Assembly (NCBI RefSeq): GCF_007004095.1
Contig: NZ_VHJK01000002.1
Coordinates: 62,001 to 126,000 of the forward strand
Length of the DNA: 64,000 nucleotides
Origin: Erythrobacter insulae
GTDB lineage: Bacteria; Pseudomonadota; Alphaproteobacteria; Sphingomonadales; Sphingomonadaceae
Direction of reading: 5' to 3'
A program made the position numbers and the translations under genes. Positions 37,075 through 49,043 of this stretch are shown piece by piece. The notes under the pieces were generated by a model. That model saw only the letters and a list, made by a program, of their open reading frames with translations, had not been told where the DNA came from and ran no database searches. How positions within the stretch are numbered: position 1 is the first letter of the stretch; every line of letters starts with the position of its first letter.

Positions 37075-37554
37075 ATGCGTATAGCCATAGCCTCAGACCA
37101 CGCCGCGACCGACCTTAAGGCAGAACTTGCCGAATGGTTGATCGACATTGGACACGAAGTCGCCGATCTTGGCCCGGATCCGGGTGAAAGTGTCGATTAT
37201 CCCGATTACGGATACAAGCTCGCCAGCGTCGTTGCCGATGGCACAGTCGAATTCGGCATTGCTCTTTGCGGCAGCGGCATTGGCATCTCTATCAGCGTCA
37301 ATCGCCATCCCGCGCTGCGCTGTGCCTTGGTATCGGAACCGCTCTCTGCTGCTTTGTCCCGTGAACACAATGATGCCAATTGCATTGCTCTGGGCGCGCG
37401 TCTTATTGGCATCGAAATGGCCAAGAGCTGCGTAGCTACATTTCTAGAAACCGAATTTGCCGATGCGGGTGATCCCGCAGGCCGCCACCAACGCCGGGTG
37501 AACAAGCTCGGCACACCGCCAATTTCAACTGATCATATTGAGACGCACCAATGA
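37075..37554 (+). CDS. rpiB: Ribose-5-phosphate isomerase B
   Basis: RpiB (159 aa) interconverts ribose 5-phosphate and ribulose 5-phosphate, the latter being the RibB substrate. The family pattern is [31 protein letters not shown], the active-site [16 protein letters not shown], then [19 protein letters not shown] 37075 has a GGAG site five bases upstream. It overlaps glyA (ATGA) and heads the operon rpiB-glyA-nrdR-trmJ-fkbM. Confidence 0.95.
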   Translation: MRIAIASDHAATDLKAELAEWLIDIGHEVADLGPDPGESVDYPDYGYKLASVVADGTVEFGIALCGSGIGISISVNRHPALRCALVSEPLSAALSREHNDANCIALGARLIGIEMAKSCVATFLETEFADAGDPAGRHQRRVNKLGTPPISTDHIETHQ

Positions 37555-38861
37555 GCACCAAGCCCTCCGAAGTTTTGAACTCCATGGACGCATTCTGGAA
37601 TGATGATCTGGCCACAGCAGATCCAGAGATCGCAGCCGCCATCAGCAAAGAGCTGGCCCGCCAGCAGGACAAGATTGAACTGATCGCGAGCGAGAATATC
37701 GCTTCGAAAGCCGTGCTCGAGGCCACCGGCAGCGTGTTCACCAACAAATACGCCGAAGGTTACCCAGGCAAACGCTATTACGGCGGCTGTGACTATGCCG
37801 ATGTCGTCGAAACGCTCGCCATTGAGCGCGCGAAAGAGTTGTTCGGCTGTAACTTTGCCAATGTGCAACCCAACAGCGGCAGCCAGATGAACCAGGCCGT
37901 GTTCCTTGCGCTTTTGCAGCCTGGCGACACATTCATGGGGCTCGATCTGAATTCGGGCGGGCACCTTACCCACGGATCGCCTGTCAATATGAGCGGCAAG
38001 TGGTTCAACCCGGTCAGCTATGGCGTGCGCGAGGGCGACGAGTTGATCGACATGGATGCTGTCGCCGCGACTGCGCGCGAGCATAAGCCGAAATTGATCA
38101 TCTGCGGCGGCACGGCCTATTCGCGCACATGGGACTTTTCCGCTTTCCGTGCGATTGCTGATGAAGTCGGCGCAATCTTGCTTTGCGATATGAGCCACAT
38201 TTCCGGCCTTGTCGCAGGCGGAGCGCACCCCTCCCCCTTCCCGCATTGCGATATCGTCACCTCGACCACGCATAAAAGCCTTCGCGGGCCGCGCTCGGGC
38301 ATCATCCTTTGGAATGACGAAAAGTTCACAAAGCCATTGAATATGGCGGTATTTCCGGGACTTCAGGGCGGCCCTCTGATGCATGTTGTCGCCGCCAAAG
38401 CGGTCGCATTCCGCGAGGCTTTGACACCGGAGTTCAAATCCTACGCTCATCGTATCGTCGAGAATGCGCGTGCTTTGGCCGCCAGCCTCGAAGAAAACGG
38501 ATTGCGGATCGTATCCGGCGGCACCGACAATCACTCCATGCTGGTCGATCTGACCGCAAAGAATGTAACGGGTAAAGACGCCGAAAAGGGCCTCGATCGG
38601 GCGTGGCTTACTTGTAACAAAAACGGCATCCCGTTCGATACGCGTTCGCCTTTCATCACCAGCGGTATCCGGCTGGGAACGCCCGCAGGCACAACGCGCG
38701 GCTTTGGCCCTGCAGAGTTCCGCACGGTAGGCAAATTGATCGCTGAAGTGGTCGATGGTCTGTCGAAGAATGGCGCCGAAGGTGATGCACAGATCGAGGA
38801 AAGCGTTCGCGGCCGCGTTGCCGAATTGTGCGCAGCCTTCCCCGTTTATCCAAACGCGTAA
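37551..38861 (+). CDS. glyA: Serine hydroxymethyltransferase
   Basis: GlyA (436 aa) is the PLP enzyme that converts serine and tetrahydrofolate to glycine and methylene-tetrahydrofolate. Motifs are [46 protein letters not shown] and the PLP-lysine region [17 protein letters not shown]. It overlaps rpiB and is 12 bases before nrdR, the common glyA-nrdR arrangement of alphaproteobacteria. No glycine riboswitch is visible. Confidence 0.98.
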   Translation: MSTKPSEVLNSMDAFWNDDLATADPEIAAAISKELARQQDKIELIASENIASKAVLEATGSVFTNKYAEGYPGKRYYGGCDYADVVETLAIERAKELFGCNFANVQPNSGSQMNQAVFLALLQPGDTFMGLDLNSGGHLTHGSPVNMSGKWFNPVSYGVREGDELIDMDAVAATAREHKPKLIICGGTAYSRTWDFSAFRAIADEVGAILLCDMSHISGLVAGGAHPSPFPHCDIVTSTTHKSLRGPRSGIILWNDEKFTKPLNMAVFPGLQGGPLMHVVAAKAVAFREALTPEFKSYAHRIVENARALAASLEENGLRIVSGGTDNHSMLVDLTAKNVTGKDAEKGLDRAWLTCNKNGIPFDTRSPFITSGIRLGTPAGTTRGFGPAEFRTVGKLIAEVVDGLSKNGAEGDAQIEESVRGRVAELCAAFPVYPNA

Positions 38862-38873
38862 GACTGGCCTGCG

Positions 38874-39347
38874 ATGCGTTGCCCTTTTTGCGCCTTTGAC
38901 GACAGTCAGGTGAAAGACAGTCGTCCAACGGAGGATTCAACCTCGATCCGGAGGCGGCGCCAATGTTCATCATGCGGTGCGCGCTTTACCACGTTTGAGC
39001 GCGTTCAGCTTCGCGAAGTCACGATCGTCAAATCGGGCACGCTTGGCGAAGAACGACGAGAAGCATTTGATCGGTCTAAGCTGGAGCATTCCGTCTCCCT
39101 TGCCTGCCGCAAACGCGGCGTGACACAGGAGCGGATCGATCAACTGATTTCCGGCATTCAACGGCAGGTTGAAACCGCAGGTGAACCCGAAATCCCATCC
39201 GCAAAGATTGGCGAGCTGGTGATGGACGGGCTGAAACAGATCGACAGCGTAGCCTATATTCGGTTCGCTAGTGTGTATCGCGATTTTTCCGAAGCCCGCG
39301 ATTTTGAAGAATTTGCCAGCACCGTTCAAGAAGCGGCAAAGGATTAA
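38874..39347 (+). CDS. nrdR: Transcriptional repressor NrdR
   Basis: NrdR (157 aa) senses ATP/dATP through its ATP-cone and represses ribonucleotide reductase genes. The N-terminal zinc ribbon is [18 protein letters not shown] ... [20 protein letters not shown]. The ATP cone follows ([20 protein letters not shown]). No nrd gene or NrdR-box pair is in the window, so it acts in trans. Confidence 0.97.
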   Translation: MRCPFCAFDDSQVKDSRPTEDSTSIRRRRQCSSCGARFTTFERVQLREVTIVKSGTLGEERREAFDRSKLEHSVSLACRKRGVTQERIDQLISGIQRQVETAGEPEIPSAKIGELVMDGLKQIDSVAYIRFASVYRDFSEARDFEEFASTVQEAAKD

Positions 39348-39350
39348 TCC

Positions 39351-40088
39351 GTGCCTGGTCCGGTAATCGTTCTTGTCCGTCCGCAATTGGGCGAGAATAT
39401 CGGCAAGGCTGCGCGGGCAATGCTCAATTTCGGTCTGACCGAATTACGCCTGGTCAAACCGCGTGACGGCTGGCCCAACCCCTCTGCCGGTCCTTCGGCT
39501 GCGGGAGCGGACATCGTGCTGGATCAAGCGAAAGTTTTTGAGACGACCGCCGACGCGGTAGCCGATTGTCAGCATGTATACGCCACAACCGTACGAAAGC
39601 GCGGCGTGACAAAACCTGTTGTCGCCCCTGATGAAGCTGCGCGTCTGATGCATTCTGAAACCGGACGCCACGCCATCCTTTTCGGACGTGAGGCCTCTGG
39701 CTTGGGAACGGACGACGTCGCTTTGGCGCGCTATATCTTGACGGTGCCCATCAATCCTGAATTCGGCTCTCTTAACCTTGCCCAGGCAGTGATCCTCACT
39801 GCTTATGAATGGTCACGCATTGGCCGCGAATTCAACGCGGATATCGATCTGGTACAGCCCACAGCCGAGGACGAGACGCTTCCGCCGGCACCTCAAAGCG
39901 AGCTTGAAGGCTTGATCAACCACTTTGAACAATTGCTGGACCCGCGCGGATATTTCTTGCCTGAGGCGCGCAGTGATGTCACGCGCCGCACACTGCGCAG
40001 TGTGCTTACCAAGCCGAACTGGAATCACCTCGAAGTACGCACGTTAAGAGGTATCCTGACCACGCTAGGGCGGGATCGTCGCGATTAA
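39351..40088 (+). CDS. trmJ: tRNA (cytidine/uridine-2'-O)-methyltransferase TrmJ-like
   Basis: A 245-residue SpoU-type methyltransferase (SPOUT fold). Motifs are VLVRPQLGENIGKAARAMLN, FGREASGLGTDDVALARYIL and the knot motif 3 FGSLNLAQAVILTAYEW. The length and C-terminal region (INHFEQLLDPRGYFLPE, LRSVLTKPNWNHLEVRTLRG) match TrmJ, which methylates the ribose at position 32 of tRNAs. The start is GTG at 39351, three bases after nrdR. Its exact position specificity is inference. Confidence 0.9.
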   Translation: MPGPVIVLVRPQLGENIGKAARAMLNFGLTELRLVKPRDGWPNPSAGPSAAGADIVLDQAKVFETTADAVADCQHVYATTVRKRGVTKPVVAPDEAARLMHSETGRHAILFGREASGLGTDDVALARYILTVPINPEFGSLNLAQAVILTAYEWSRIGREFNADIDLVQPTAEDETLPPAPQSELEGLINHFEQLLDPRGYFLPEARSDVTRRTLRSVLTKPNWNHLEVRTLRGILTTLGRDRRD

Positions 40089-40106
40089 GGCCGTGGAACA
40101 ACAATT

Positions 40107-40952
40107 ATGAACCGCATGGATGCGGCCAGCACCTTTCAACCCGCTTGGCCAGAACACGATCAAAAGCGGATGGCCCGCGATTTCCTGCTCTGGCGGCATT
40201 TGCGCGTTGTTCGGGCGCGGACAATGCGGCACGTGCGCGGTTTCATAGGCGGCGCTGGCGATGCTCCTGTAACCACCACTTACGGTGTTCGGATGTGGCC
40301 CAACTGGGGTGATAAGACCTATGCCTATTGCCATTATGGCACCTACGGCAGCTATCTTTCAGATTTGCTTGCTTCGGTTCGGCAACCGTTTTGCTTCCTT
40401 GATATTGGCGCAAATCAGGGATTGTTCTCGCTCGTCGCCGGACAAAACCCTGCCTGCAAGAGCATTGTCGCCCTCGAGCCTGTCGGGCCGACTTACCAAC
40501 GCCTCGCTGCAAACCTTACCGCCAATGCGTTGGACGACCGCGCGAAAGCACTCAATTTCGGCCTTTCCGATCAAAGCGGAGAGTTTCCGATCACTCTGAG
40601 CAAAGGGCATAGCGGCCTCGCTACATTGGGCGCCCATGGCACCCAGCTCGCTGGTGAACATACACAAACCCGTGTCACGCTCGAAACGATGGCTACTTTG
40701 GCCAAACATCTTCCGGCAGACTTGCCGATCTTTGTAAAAATCGATGTCGAGGGTCACGAAGAGACTGTGATCCGCCAATTGCTTGGATCATCCGATGCGG
40801 AACGGATCATCGCGATATTTTATGAACAGGACGATCGCTGGACTGATAAAATAGCGGTGAATGGTCTGCTCGATGATGCTGGCTTTGAACATTCGCGCAT
40901 CTATGGCCGCGGCAAACATTACGATGTCTTGGCCACGCCGATCAATCGCTAG
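40107..40952 (+). CDS. FkbM family methyltransferase
   Basis: A 281-residue S-adenosylmethionine-dependent methyltransferase of the FkbM type. Motif I is FLDIGANQGLFSLVAGQNP, followed by IVALEPVGPTYQRLAANL and the C-terminal hallmark IFVKIDVEGHEETVIRQLLG. Family members usually O-methylate sugars or polyketides. No glycan or secondary-metabolite gene is nearby, so the substrate is unknown. It is the last gene of the rpiB operon. Confidence 0.88.
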   Translation: MNRMDAASTFQPAWPEHDQKRMARDFLLWRHLRVVRARTMRHVRGFIGGAGDAPVTTTYGVRMWPNWGDKTYAYCHYGTYGSYLSDLLASVRQPFCFLDIGANQGLFSLVAGQNPACKSIVALEPVGPTYQRLAANLTANALDDRAKALNFGLSDQSGEFPITLSKGHSGLATLGAHGTQLAGEHTQTRVTLETMATLAKHLPADLPIFVKIDVEGHEETVIRQLLGSSDAERIIAIFYEQDDRWTDKIAVNGLLDDAGFEHSRIYGRGKHYDVLATPINR

Positions 40953-40973
40953 GCGCAGGTTAGCACGGAATAC

Positions 40974-41001
40974 TTGACCGTAACGGGATTCCTGCTATTC
41001 G
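40974..41001 (+). promoter_or_regulatory. Candidate rpsD promoter
   Basis: TTGACC (40974-40979) and TATTCG (40996-41001) are 16 bases apart and about 130 bases upstream of rpsD. The leader between them and rpsD is long enough for translational control, but I see no recognisable S4-binding structure. No gene fits in 40953-41128. Confidence 0.4.
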
Positions 41002-41128
41002 GCGCGCTCGCAATTGGCTCCGCATCCCGGTGAAGCGGCAGCCGCATGAGGCGTATTGGTCTTGTGGTGCGATACCGGGTTGAATGGCTGTCAAAAGGGC
41101 AGTCCAGCAAATTTGAAGGATACGACTT

Positions 41129-41743
41129 ATGTCGAAGCGCAAAAGCGCCAAGTACAAACTCGACCGCCGGATGGGTGAAAACATCTGGGGCCGTCCAAAT
41201 TCTCCAGTAAACAAGCGTTCTTACGGTCCGGGCCAGCACGGTCAGCGTCGCAAGAGCAAGATGAGCGACTTCGGTCTGCAGCTTCGTGCCAAGCAGAAGC
41301 TCAAAGGCTATTACGGCGACGTAACCGAGAAGCAGTTCCGCTCGACCTATAAAGATGCCACTCGCATGAAGGGTGATACCGGACAGAACCTGATCGGTCT
41401 GCTTGAGCGCCGTCTGGACATGATCGTTTACCGCGCCAAGTTCGCACCAACGATTTTTGCTGCGCGGCAAATTGTGAACCACGGTCACATTTATGTGAAG
41501 GGCGTAAAGTGCAACATCCCAAGCCGTCGCTGTGACCTTGGCGATGTCATCAGCCTTGGAAGCAAAGCCAAAGAAATGGCTCTTGTTATCGAAGCGCAGA
41601 GCCTGCCAGAGCGCGAAATTCCAGACTATGTCGTTCCAGAAGGCAACGACAAGGTCGCTTTGACACGCGTTCCGAAACTTGATGAAGTGCCTTATCCGGT
41701 CACTATGGAACCGAACCTCGTGGTCGAATTCTATTCGCGCTAA
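41129..41743 (+). CDS. rpsD: 30S ribosomal protein S4
   Basis: S4 (204 aa) is a primary 16S rRNA-binding protein. It begins [20 protein letters not shown] and has the S4 RNA-binding domain from about residue 94 ([37 protein letters not shown]). It is transcribed alone here, flanked by a promoter candidate and a strong terminator, rather than in the alpha operon, as is usual in alphaproteobacteria. Confidence 0.98.
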   Translation: MSKRKSAKYKLDRRMGENIWGRPNSPVNKRSYGPGQHGQRRKSKMSDFGLQLRAKQKLKGYYGDVTEKQFRSTYKDATRMKGDTGQNLIGLLERRLDMIVYRAKFAPTIFAARQIVNHGHIYVKGVKCNIPSRRCDLGDVISLGSKAKEMALVIEAQSLPEREIPDYVVPEGNDKVALTRVPKLDEVPYPVTMEPNLVVEFYSR

Positions 41744-41757
41744 TTGCCGCGGAATGA

Positions 41758-41799
41758 CAAACAAAAAGGGCGGTCCCGCGGGGCCGCCCTTTTTGTTTC
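41758..41799. terminator. Bidirectional rho-independent terminator
   Basis: A long GC-rich stem (AAAAAGGGCGG-tcc ... gg-CCGCCCTTTTT) is flanked by A-rich and T-rich ends, so it works on both strands. It ends the rpsD transcript and the convergent minus-strand series (chorismate mutase at its end). Confidence 0.92.
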
Positions 41800-41820
41800 A
41801 GCAATCGGAACAGCGCCGAT

Positions 41821-42146
41821 TTATATGCGCGTTTTATCCCATTCGCCCAATTCATAGGCGATAGAGCCTTCGACCAAGCGCTCCCATATATCGCCGACCA
41901 CATCTGCTGGAATTCCGCGCGCTTCCGCCTCTAGAACGGCGGCGGCGATAACGCTCGCTTTGCGGTCTTCATCGCGGACGGCTTCGCGATTTGGCTTAAT
42001 CCGCGCGGCAGCACGCATATACCCAAATCGGCGATCAAGCAGAGCAACCAGTTCGCGATCGGTGGTATCCACGCCAACACGCACTTCGGCCATTGTCTGG
42101 CATTCATCTGGAGATTTGACCGGAGGCGTCGCCGGATTATCAGACA

Positions 42147-42147
<1 letters not shown>
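41821..42147 (-). CDS. Chorismate mutase (AroQ type)
   Basis: A 108-residue helical protein. The pattern VDTTDRELVALLDRRFGYMR ... KPNREAVRDEDRKASVI ... VVGDIWERLVEGSIAYE matches the AroQ-class chorismate mutase/isochorismate-pyruvate-lyase fold, with the expected active-site basic residues and a Glu late in the chain. It converts chorismate to prephenate in phenylalanine/tyrosine synthesis. The start overlaps the tgt stop by one base (TGATG). Confidence 0.82.
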
Positions 42148-44051
<1,904 letters not shown>

Positions 44052-44055
<4 letters not shown>

Positions 44056-44993
44056 ACAGCCTCCTGCTCGGATACGAGGCCGACAAAAATATCCTCAAGC
44101 GAGCTATCGTGGATATCGATACCGCGATAATCGATGCCCGCAGCGATCAAGGCCTTAGTCAGCGCAGCGACATCCTCTCGCCCGCCGCCTGCTCCATCAC
44201 CGCCGCGATAGCAAACTTGTGTGCCATCAGCCCGCAGCTCGACTGGAAATGCCTTGATGCTTTCAGGCAATTCAGAGACCCCAGCAGTGAGAGTGATCAC
44301 GGCTTCGGTGCGCCCCATCCTTTCCATCATCGCGCTTTTATCATCAACCATCAGGATTTGCCCGTTGCGGATGACGCCAACACGATCTGCCATCTCTTCG
44401 GCTTCTTCGATGTAATGCGTTGTCAGAATAATGGTGGTCCCCCGCTCTCGCAAAGCGGCAATCTGCTTCCACATATCCTTGCGCAATTCGACATCAACAC
44501 CCGCTGTCGGCTCGTCGAGAAACAACAGATCAGGCTCATGCGCTAATGCTTTTGCAATCAATACGCGCCGCTTCATTCCGCCGGATAACTCGCGGATCTG
44601 GCTGTCTTTCTTGTCGTAAAGGGAAAGGCTGCGGAGCACTTCCTCTATCCGGGCATTGTCCGGAGGATGACCGAACAAGCCGCGCGAATAAGAAACGGCG
44701 CGCCAGACGGTTTCAAACATATCTGTGCTAAGTTCTTGAGGAACCAAACCGATCCGCGCTCTTGCCGCGCGCCATTCGCGTGACAGATCATACCCGAATG
44801 CAGTGATTGTGCCTGCACTTGGCCGCACCAGGCCGCAGACTGCGCCAATCAACGTAGTCTTACCGGCGCCGTTGGGGCCAAGCAGTGCAAAAATCTCTCC
44901 CTGACGGATATCGAGATCGACATTGTCGAGCGCTTTCACGCCGCCCTTATAAACTTTTGTGAGGCCTGAGATGGAAAGGATCGGTTCTGACAT
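44052..44993 (-). CDS. ABC transporter ATP-binding protein
   Basis: The ATPase (313 aa) of the exporter. Walker A is LGPNGAGKTTLIG, the signature ELSGGMKRRVLIAKAL, Walker B LLFLDEPTAGVD and the switch His in TIILTTHYIEEAEEMADRV. A C-terminal extension of about 90 residues holds a short Gly-rich insert (RGGDGAGGGREDV) before the last beta structure. It is similar in type to the CcmA/YadG/DrrA group. Confidence 0.94.
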
Positions 44994-45002
44994 GAAACCC
45001 GA

Positions 45003-46037
45003 CTAGGGAAGGAGCAGCGATGAGTCACCATAGGAATAAAAGCGATATTCCTCAGCAATCGCGTGATCATACGCCGTCATCATGCGTTCGCGGCCCATCA
45101 ACGCGCTGACAAGCATCATCAGTGTCGATTTGGGCAGATGAAAGTTGGTCATCAACCCGTCAACGCCTTTAAAAACATAGCCGGGCGTAATGAAAATGTC
45201 GGTATCGCCCGAAAATGGCCTGATCATGCGATTTTCATCGGCTGCGCTTTCGAGCAGGCGCAGCGCAGTCGTGCCGACCGCAATTATCCGCCCGCCCTTT
45301 GCCCGCGCGGAATTGAGGCGATCGGCCGTTTCCGAACTGATTTGTCCAAACTCGGAATGCATCGCGTGATCATCTGTATCATCGGTTTTGACAGGTAGAA
45401 ACGTACCCGCCCCGACATGCAGGGTCAGGGTCTCTCGCTGGATGCCGCCTGCATCGATTGCGCCGATCAGTTCAGGCGTAAAATGCAGGGAGGCGGTGGG
45501 CGCGGCAACCGCGCCATCCTTTTCAGCAAACATCGTTTGATAGTCGACAAGATCCTGTTCATCGACGCCGCGTTTCCGAGCGATATAGGGCGGCAAAGGC
45601 ATGGTGCCTGCCTTGCCGAGCAGAACCTCGACAGGTTCATCCCCTTCGAACATCAAAGTGAAACTGCCATCAACATGTCGTTCTTGAGCGATTGCTGTGA
45701 CGTCTCCCCCGAAGACAATCTGATCGCCCTCTTTCAGACGCCGCGAATTGCGCACAAAAGCCTGCCAGCGACGCAAATCAATGCGTTTGTGAAGTGTTAC
45801 GCCAAATTTTGCCTGCCCACCTGCCCGGTGCCCCTCAAGCTGGGCCGGGATCACCCGCGTATCATTGAACACAAGAACATCACCGGCGTTGAGGATCGCC
45901 GGTAAATCGCGGACCCCCATATCAGCCAAAGGCTCATTCCCGCGCACAAGCAACATGCGCGCCGCGTCTCGCGGACGGACGGGACGCAAAGCTATCCGCT
46001 CTTGCGGAAGGTCAAAATCAAAGAGGTCTACACGCAT
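45003..46037 (-). CDS. queA: S-adenosylmethionine:tRNA ribosyltransferase-isomerase
   Basis: QueA (344 aa) converts preQ1 in tRNA to epoxyqueuosine. Motifs are [67 protein letters not shown] and [20 protein letters not shown]. Together with tgt it gives two steps of queuosine synthesis, but an ABC exporter pair lies between them. It is upstream of, and on the same strand as, that pair, with nine bases between. Confidence 0.97.
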   Translation of the reverse strand: MRVDLFDFDLPQERIALRPVRPRDAARMLLVRGNEPLADMGVRDLPAILNAGDVLVFNDTRVIPAQLEGHRAGGQAKFGVTLHKRIDLRRWQAFVRNSRRLKEGDQIVFGGDVTAIAQERHVDGSFTLMFEGDEPVEVLLGKAGTMPLPPYIARKRGVDEQDLVDYQTMFAEKDGAVAAPTASLHFTPELIGAIDAGGIQRETLTLHVGAGTFLPVKTDDTDDHAMHSEFGQISSETADRLNSARAKGGRIIAVGTTALRLLESAADENRMIRPFSGDTDIFITPGYVFKGVDGLMTNFHLPKSTLMMLVSALMGRERMMTAYDHAIAEEYRFYSYGDSSLLLP

Positions 46038-46076
46038 GTAAGCGCGCCTAGCGGGGCTTGCTTGCGAGGGAAAGTC

Positions 46077-46760
46077 TTACTGGTCGATCGGTGCTCTCAG
46101 CATATCGGCGGTGACTTCAGCTTCCGCAGTTGCGGGTGCCGTTGGCAGGACCGGCGGAGCCTTGTTGTCGCTGGCCATGGATGCCTGCACAATCCGTGTC
46201 GGCTCGGCGGGCGGCTCGCCGCGGTTGATCGCATCGACCCCAGCCATATTCTCAATCACGCGGCCAAAATTGGTGTAGCGTTTGTCGAGGCTGAAACGCG
46301 GATAGAACACGATGAAAAACTGGCTGTTCGCACTATCGTCTTCATTCGCACGCGCCATTGCCAAAGTACCGCGCACGTGCGGCATCGGATTAAATTCCGC
46401 TTTCAGATCAGGCAGCTCGCTGCCGCCCTGCCCGGTTCCGGTCGGATCGCCGCCTTGCGCCATGAAGCCATCAATTACGCGGTGGAAGATAACGCCGTCA
46501 TAAAACCCACGCTTGGTAAGAGTTTTGATCCGTTCAACATGGCTTGGTGCCCATTCGGGCATCAAACGGACTTTAATCCGCTCACCATTTGAAAGGTCCA
46601 GAACCCAGATATTTTCAAGCTCTTCGCTCGCGTCATAATTGATCGGCGAGAAGGTCGGCGCTTTTATGATCGCTTCTTCTTCGTCCTGCGCAAACGCGGC
46701 GCTTGGCGCAGCGAAAAGCGAAAGTGCGGCGATCGCGCCCAGAGTTTTCTTAATCATCAT
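46077..46760 (-). CDS. Periplasmic peptidyl-prolyl isomerase (cyclophilin)
   Basis: A 227-residue cyclophilin with a signal peptide (KKTLGAIAALSLFAAPSAAFA). The core has FYDGVIFHRVIDGFMAQGGD, GTGQGGSELPD, NSQFFIVFYPRFSLD and a short C-terminal extension. It catalyses proline isomerisation in exported proteins. The start ATG pair at 46760/46757 is preferred over a GTG at 46769. It lies 39 bases upstream of queA. Confidence 0.92.
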   Translation of the reverse strand: MMIKKTLGAIAALSLFAAPSAAFAQDEEEAIIKAPTFSPINYDASEELENIWVLDLSNGERIKVRLMPEWAPSHVERIKTLTKRGFYDGVIFHRVIDGFMAQGGDPTGTGQGGSELPDLKAEFNPMPHVRGTLAMARANEDDSANSQFFIVFYPRFSLDKRYTNFGRVIENMAGVDAINRGEPPAEPTRIVQASMASDNKAPPVLPTAPATAEAEVTADMLRAPIDQ

Positions 46761-46863
46761 AATCTTCACGAAATTGTCCAGTTGCGCGCGGTGTAACGAG
46801 GGTATGCTGACACTTCAATGAATGAGTGCAATGCCACACGGAATTGCCCACGCCCATCGCAGC

Positions 46864-47376
46864 CTAAAAATCACCTTTACGGCCGATTTCGGCAACACGA
46901 TCATTCACTTCATTACGAACCGGCGCGCTAACAAAAGGGGCGATATCACCGCCATATAGTGCGATCTCTTTAACCAGTTTCGATGCGATTGGCTGGAGCG
47001 ATACGTCCGCCATCAAAAACACCGTCTCGATTTCATCGTCGAGCTGCTGGTTCATGCCTGCCATTTGATATTCATATTCAAAATCCGCCACAGCGCGCAG
47101 CCCGCGGATAATCACATTCGCGTTCTGCTTCTGTGCAAATTTCACCAGAAGCGCGTTGAAACCCACGACCTCGACGTTTTCAATGCCAAGGGTTTCGACT
47201 TCGCGCTCTACCATCGCAAACCGTTCTTCGTTTGTGAACATGGGATTTTTGGATGGATTGGTGGTCACGCCGATGATGAGTTTGTCGACCAGTTTGGCGC
47301 CGCGCCGGATAATATCCGCATGACCCAGCGTGATGGGATCGAATGTCCCCGGATAGATACCGATGCGCTGTGTCAT
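46864..47376 (-). CDS. coaD: Phosphopantetheine adenylyltransferase
   Basis: CoaD (170 aa) adenylates 4'-phosphopantetheine in coenzyme A synthesis. The nucleotidyltransferase motif is GIYPGTFDPITLGHADIIRR, followed by GVTTNPSKNPMF and the later MADVSLQPIASKLVKEIALYGGD. ATG 47376 overlaps the stop of the lipoprotein gene (ATGA), which fixes the start. The frame runs six codons further upstream. Confidence 0.97.
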   Translation of the reverse strand: MTQRIGIYPGTFDPITLGHADIIRRGAKLVDKLIIGVTTNPSKNPMFTNEERFAMVEREVETLGIENVEVVGFNALLVKFAQKQNANVIIRGLRAVADFEYEYQMAGMNQQLDDEIETVFLMADVSLQPIASKLVKEIALYGGDIAPFVSAPVRNEVNDRVAEIGRKGDF

Positions 47377-47786
47377 TCTTTTACCCTCTCCCATTCGAAC
47401 GCGCCGCTCTCTTTGGATTGCCCGCTTCCGAATATCAAAACCTCGCGGTAACCCCGCCCGTCTTCATACGCAAAATTATCATCCACATTTGCTTTGAAAC
47501 CGCGGCGATCCGCGGCATGTTTGATCTCTGCAACGCACTTTTGCCCGGCGTAAAACGCAGTGCGGTGCTGATATGTTTCTTCGCGCGCATTGGCACGAAA
47601 CATAGACCCAAGAACCTCAGTTTCAGAGCAATTCTGCAATTCGAACATCGTAATCAGGCATGAGACCTGTCCGCTGGCATCTTGCGCGCAATCTTCAGAA
47701 GTAAATACGCGGTCATGCGGCAGACTTTGCCCGCATCCCTGCAATACCAGTAGACTCAAGATGCCGAGCGATGCGGCAAATTTCAC
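47373..47786 (-). CDS. Unknown lipoprotein
   Basis: A 137-residue protein with a signal and lipobox (LGILSLLVLQGC, Cys18). The mature part has four further cysteines (EDCAQDASGQVSC, LQNCSETEV, GQKCVAEI), consistent with disulfides. It overlaps both ispA and coaD by four bases, so it belongs to the series ispA-lipoprotein-coaD. No family is recognised. Confidence 0.7.
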   Translation of the reverse strand: MKFAASLGILSLLVLQGCGQSLPHDRVFTSEDCAQDASGQVSCLITMFELQNCSETEVLGSMFRANAREETYQHRTAFYAGQKCVAEIKHAADRRGFKANVDDNFAYEDGRGYREVLIFGSGQSKESGAFEWERVKE

Positions 47787-48697
47787 CGATCCCGCTCGAC
47801 AATAAAGCGGGCAAGAGCGCGCAGCACGTCTGCTTCCTCGCCGTGATTGCCAAGGTGCGCAACCGCCTGATCCACCAATGCACGGGCCTGATCGCGGGCC
47901 TGATCCACACCCATCAGAGTGACGAAAGTCTGCTTGCCCTGCTCTGCATCCTTGCGGAGCGCCTTGCCGGCTAATTCCTGATCGCCGGTCACGTCTAGCA
48001 AGTCATCCGCAATCTGGAATGCGAGGCCGATGTCACGCGAATAGGCGCGCAGGTGCGCACGCCCTTCTGGCGGCACCTTCCCCAAGATTGCGCCCATTTC
48101 AACCGACGCAGCCAGCAATGCACCGGTTTTAAGCTGCTGCAATTTGGTGATGGAATGAAGGTCATAATCAATGCCTTCCTCGTCTGCGACCATATCCATG
48201 ATCTGGCCGCCTGCCATACCGTTCATGCCGCTTGCGGTGCCAAGCGTAGCGATAAGTTCGCTGCGCACAAATGGATCTGCGCTGGTGCCTGTATCCGCCA
48301 GGATTTCAAACGCCAACGCATGGAGCGAGTCGCCGGCAAGCACAGCGGTCGCTTCGTCGAACACTTTGTGCAGCGTCGGTTTTCCATGGCGCAAATCATC
48401 ATCGTCCATGCATGGCAGGTCATCATGGATCAGCGAATAGACATGGATCGCTTCGATAGCGGCGCCTGCGCGCAGGGCCGCTGTGCGATCCACTCCGAAC
48501 AATTCTGCGGTGCTTACGACCAAAAGCGGGCGAACCCGTTTACCGCCGCCGATTGCGGCATATCGCATTGCCTCCACCAATCGGGCACGCGTATCATCCG
48601 GCACAGGTAAAAACGCATCGAACACCGAATCGATTTCGCCTTGGATGCGTTTCAACCCGCTTGCCAGCAGATCGTTTTCCACCTCAACCAAGGCCAT
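47783..48697 (-). CDS. ispA: Polyprenyl synthetase (farnesyl diphosphate synthase)
   Basis: A 304-residue class I prenyltransferase. The first Asp-rich motif is DDLPCMDDDDLRHGKPT and the second GLAFQIADDLLDVTGD; GGGKRVRPLL binds isopentenyl diphosphate. Length and motif spacing fit farnesyl/geranyl diphosphate synthases that supply quinones, undecaprenyl phosphate and carotenoids. It follows xseB by one base, the common xseB-ispA pair. Confidence 0.94.
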   Translation of the reverse strand: MALVEVENDLLASGLKRIQGEIDSVFDAFLPVPDDTRARLVEAMRYAAIGGGKRVRPLLVVSTAELFGVDRTAALRAGAAIEAIHVYSLIHDDLPCMDDDDLRHGKPTLHKVFDEATAVLAGDSLHALAFEILADTGTSADPFVRSELIATLGTASGMNGMAGGQIMDMVADEEGIDYDLHSITKLQQLKTGALLAASVEMGAILGKVPPEGRAHLRAYSRDIGLAFQIADDLLDVTGDQELAGKALRKDAEQGKQTFVTLMGVDQARDQARALVDQAVAHLGNHGEEADVLRALARFIVERDR

Positions 48698-48698
48698 C

Positions 48699-48968
48699 TC
48701 AGCTGGCTCCGTCCAGCGGTGCTGTCCCGCTTGGGTTGCCGTCGGAACCTGTCACGATTTTTTCGATCCTCGCCTGTGCAGCGTCCAATCGCTTTTGACA
48801 CGCGGCGCGCAATTCCTCGCCCCGCGCATACAAGTTTATTGAATCGTCGAGCGGCACGTCTCCGCGCTCCAATTGCTGCACAATGCTTTCAAGCGCGCCA
48901 AGCGCCTGTTCAAAGCTCATATCTGCGATGTTATCCGCATTTCCTGCGGTACCATTTCCCTCATCCAT
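48699..48968 (-). CDS. xseB: Exodeoxyribonuclease VII small subunit
   Basis: XseB (89 aa) is the small subunit of exonuclease VII. The core is SFEQALGALESIVQQLERGD ... SINLYARGEELRAACQKRLD. I start at ATG 48968 (MDEGNGTAG). The large subunit gene xseA is not next to it. It is the head of the xseB-ispA-lipoprotein-coaD run. Confidence 0.95.
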   Translation of the reverse strand: MDEGNGTAGNADNIADMSFEQALGALESIVQQLERGDVPLDDSINLYARGEELRAACQKRLDAAQARIEKIVTGSDGNPSGTAPLDGAS

Positions 48969-49043
48969 GCATCGGAGCATTGACCGCGAGAGTCCTCATG
49001 GTCAAGGCTGAGATTGTCGACGGGCAAAAACAGGGAATCGCAA

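Noticed and set aside
36966..37554. Glycine riboswitch upstream of rpiB/glyA
   Set aside because: No tandem aptamer-like conserved segments are visible, and glyA overlaps rpiB directly.
37533..38534. Long minus-strand frame (333 codons) opposite glyA
   Set aside because: Antisense shadow of glyA with no domain pattern.
40949..41764. Minus-strand frame opposite rpsD (271 codons)
   Set aside because: Shadow of rpsD and its leader; it runs through the strong rpsD terminator region and has no domain pattern.
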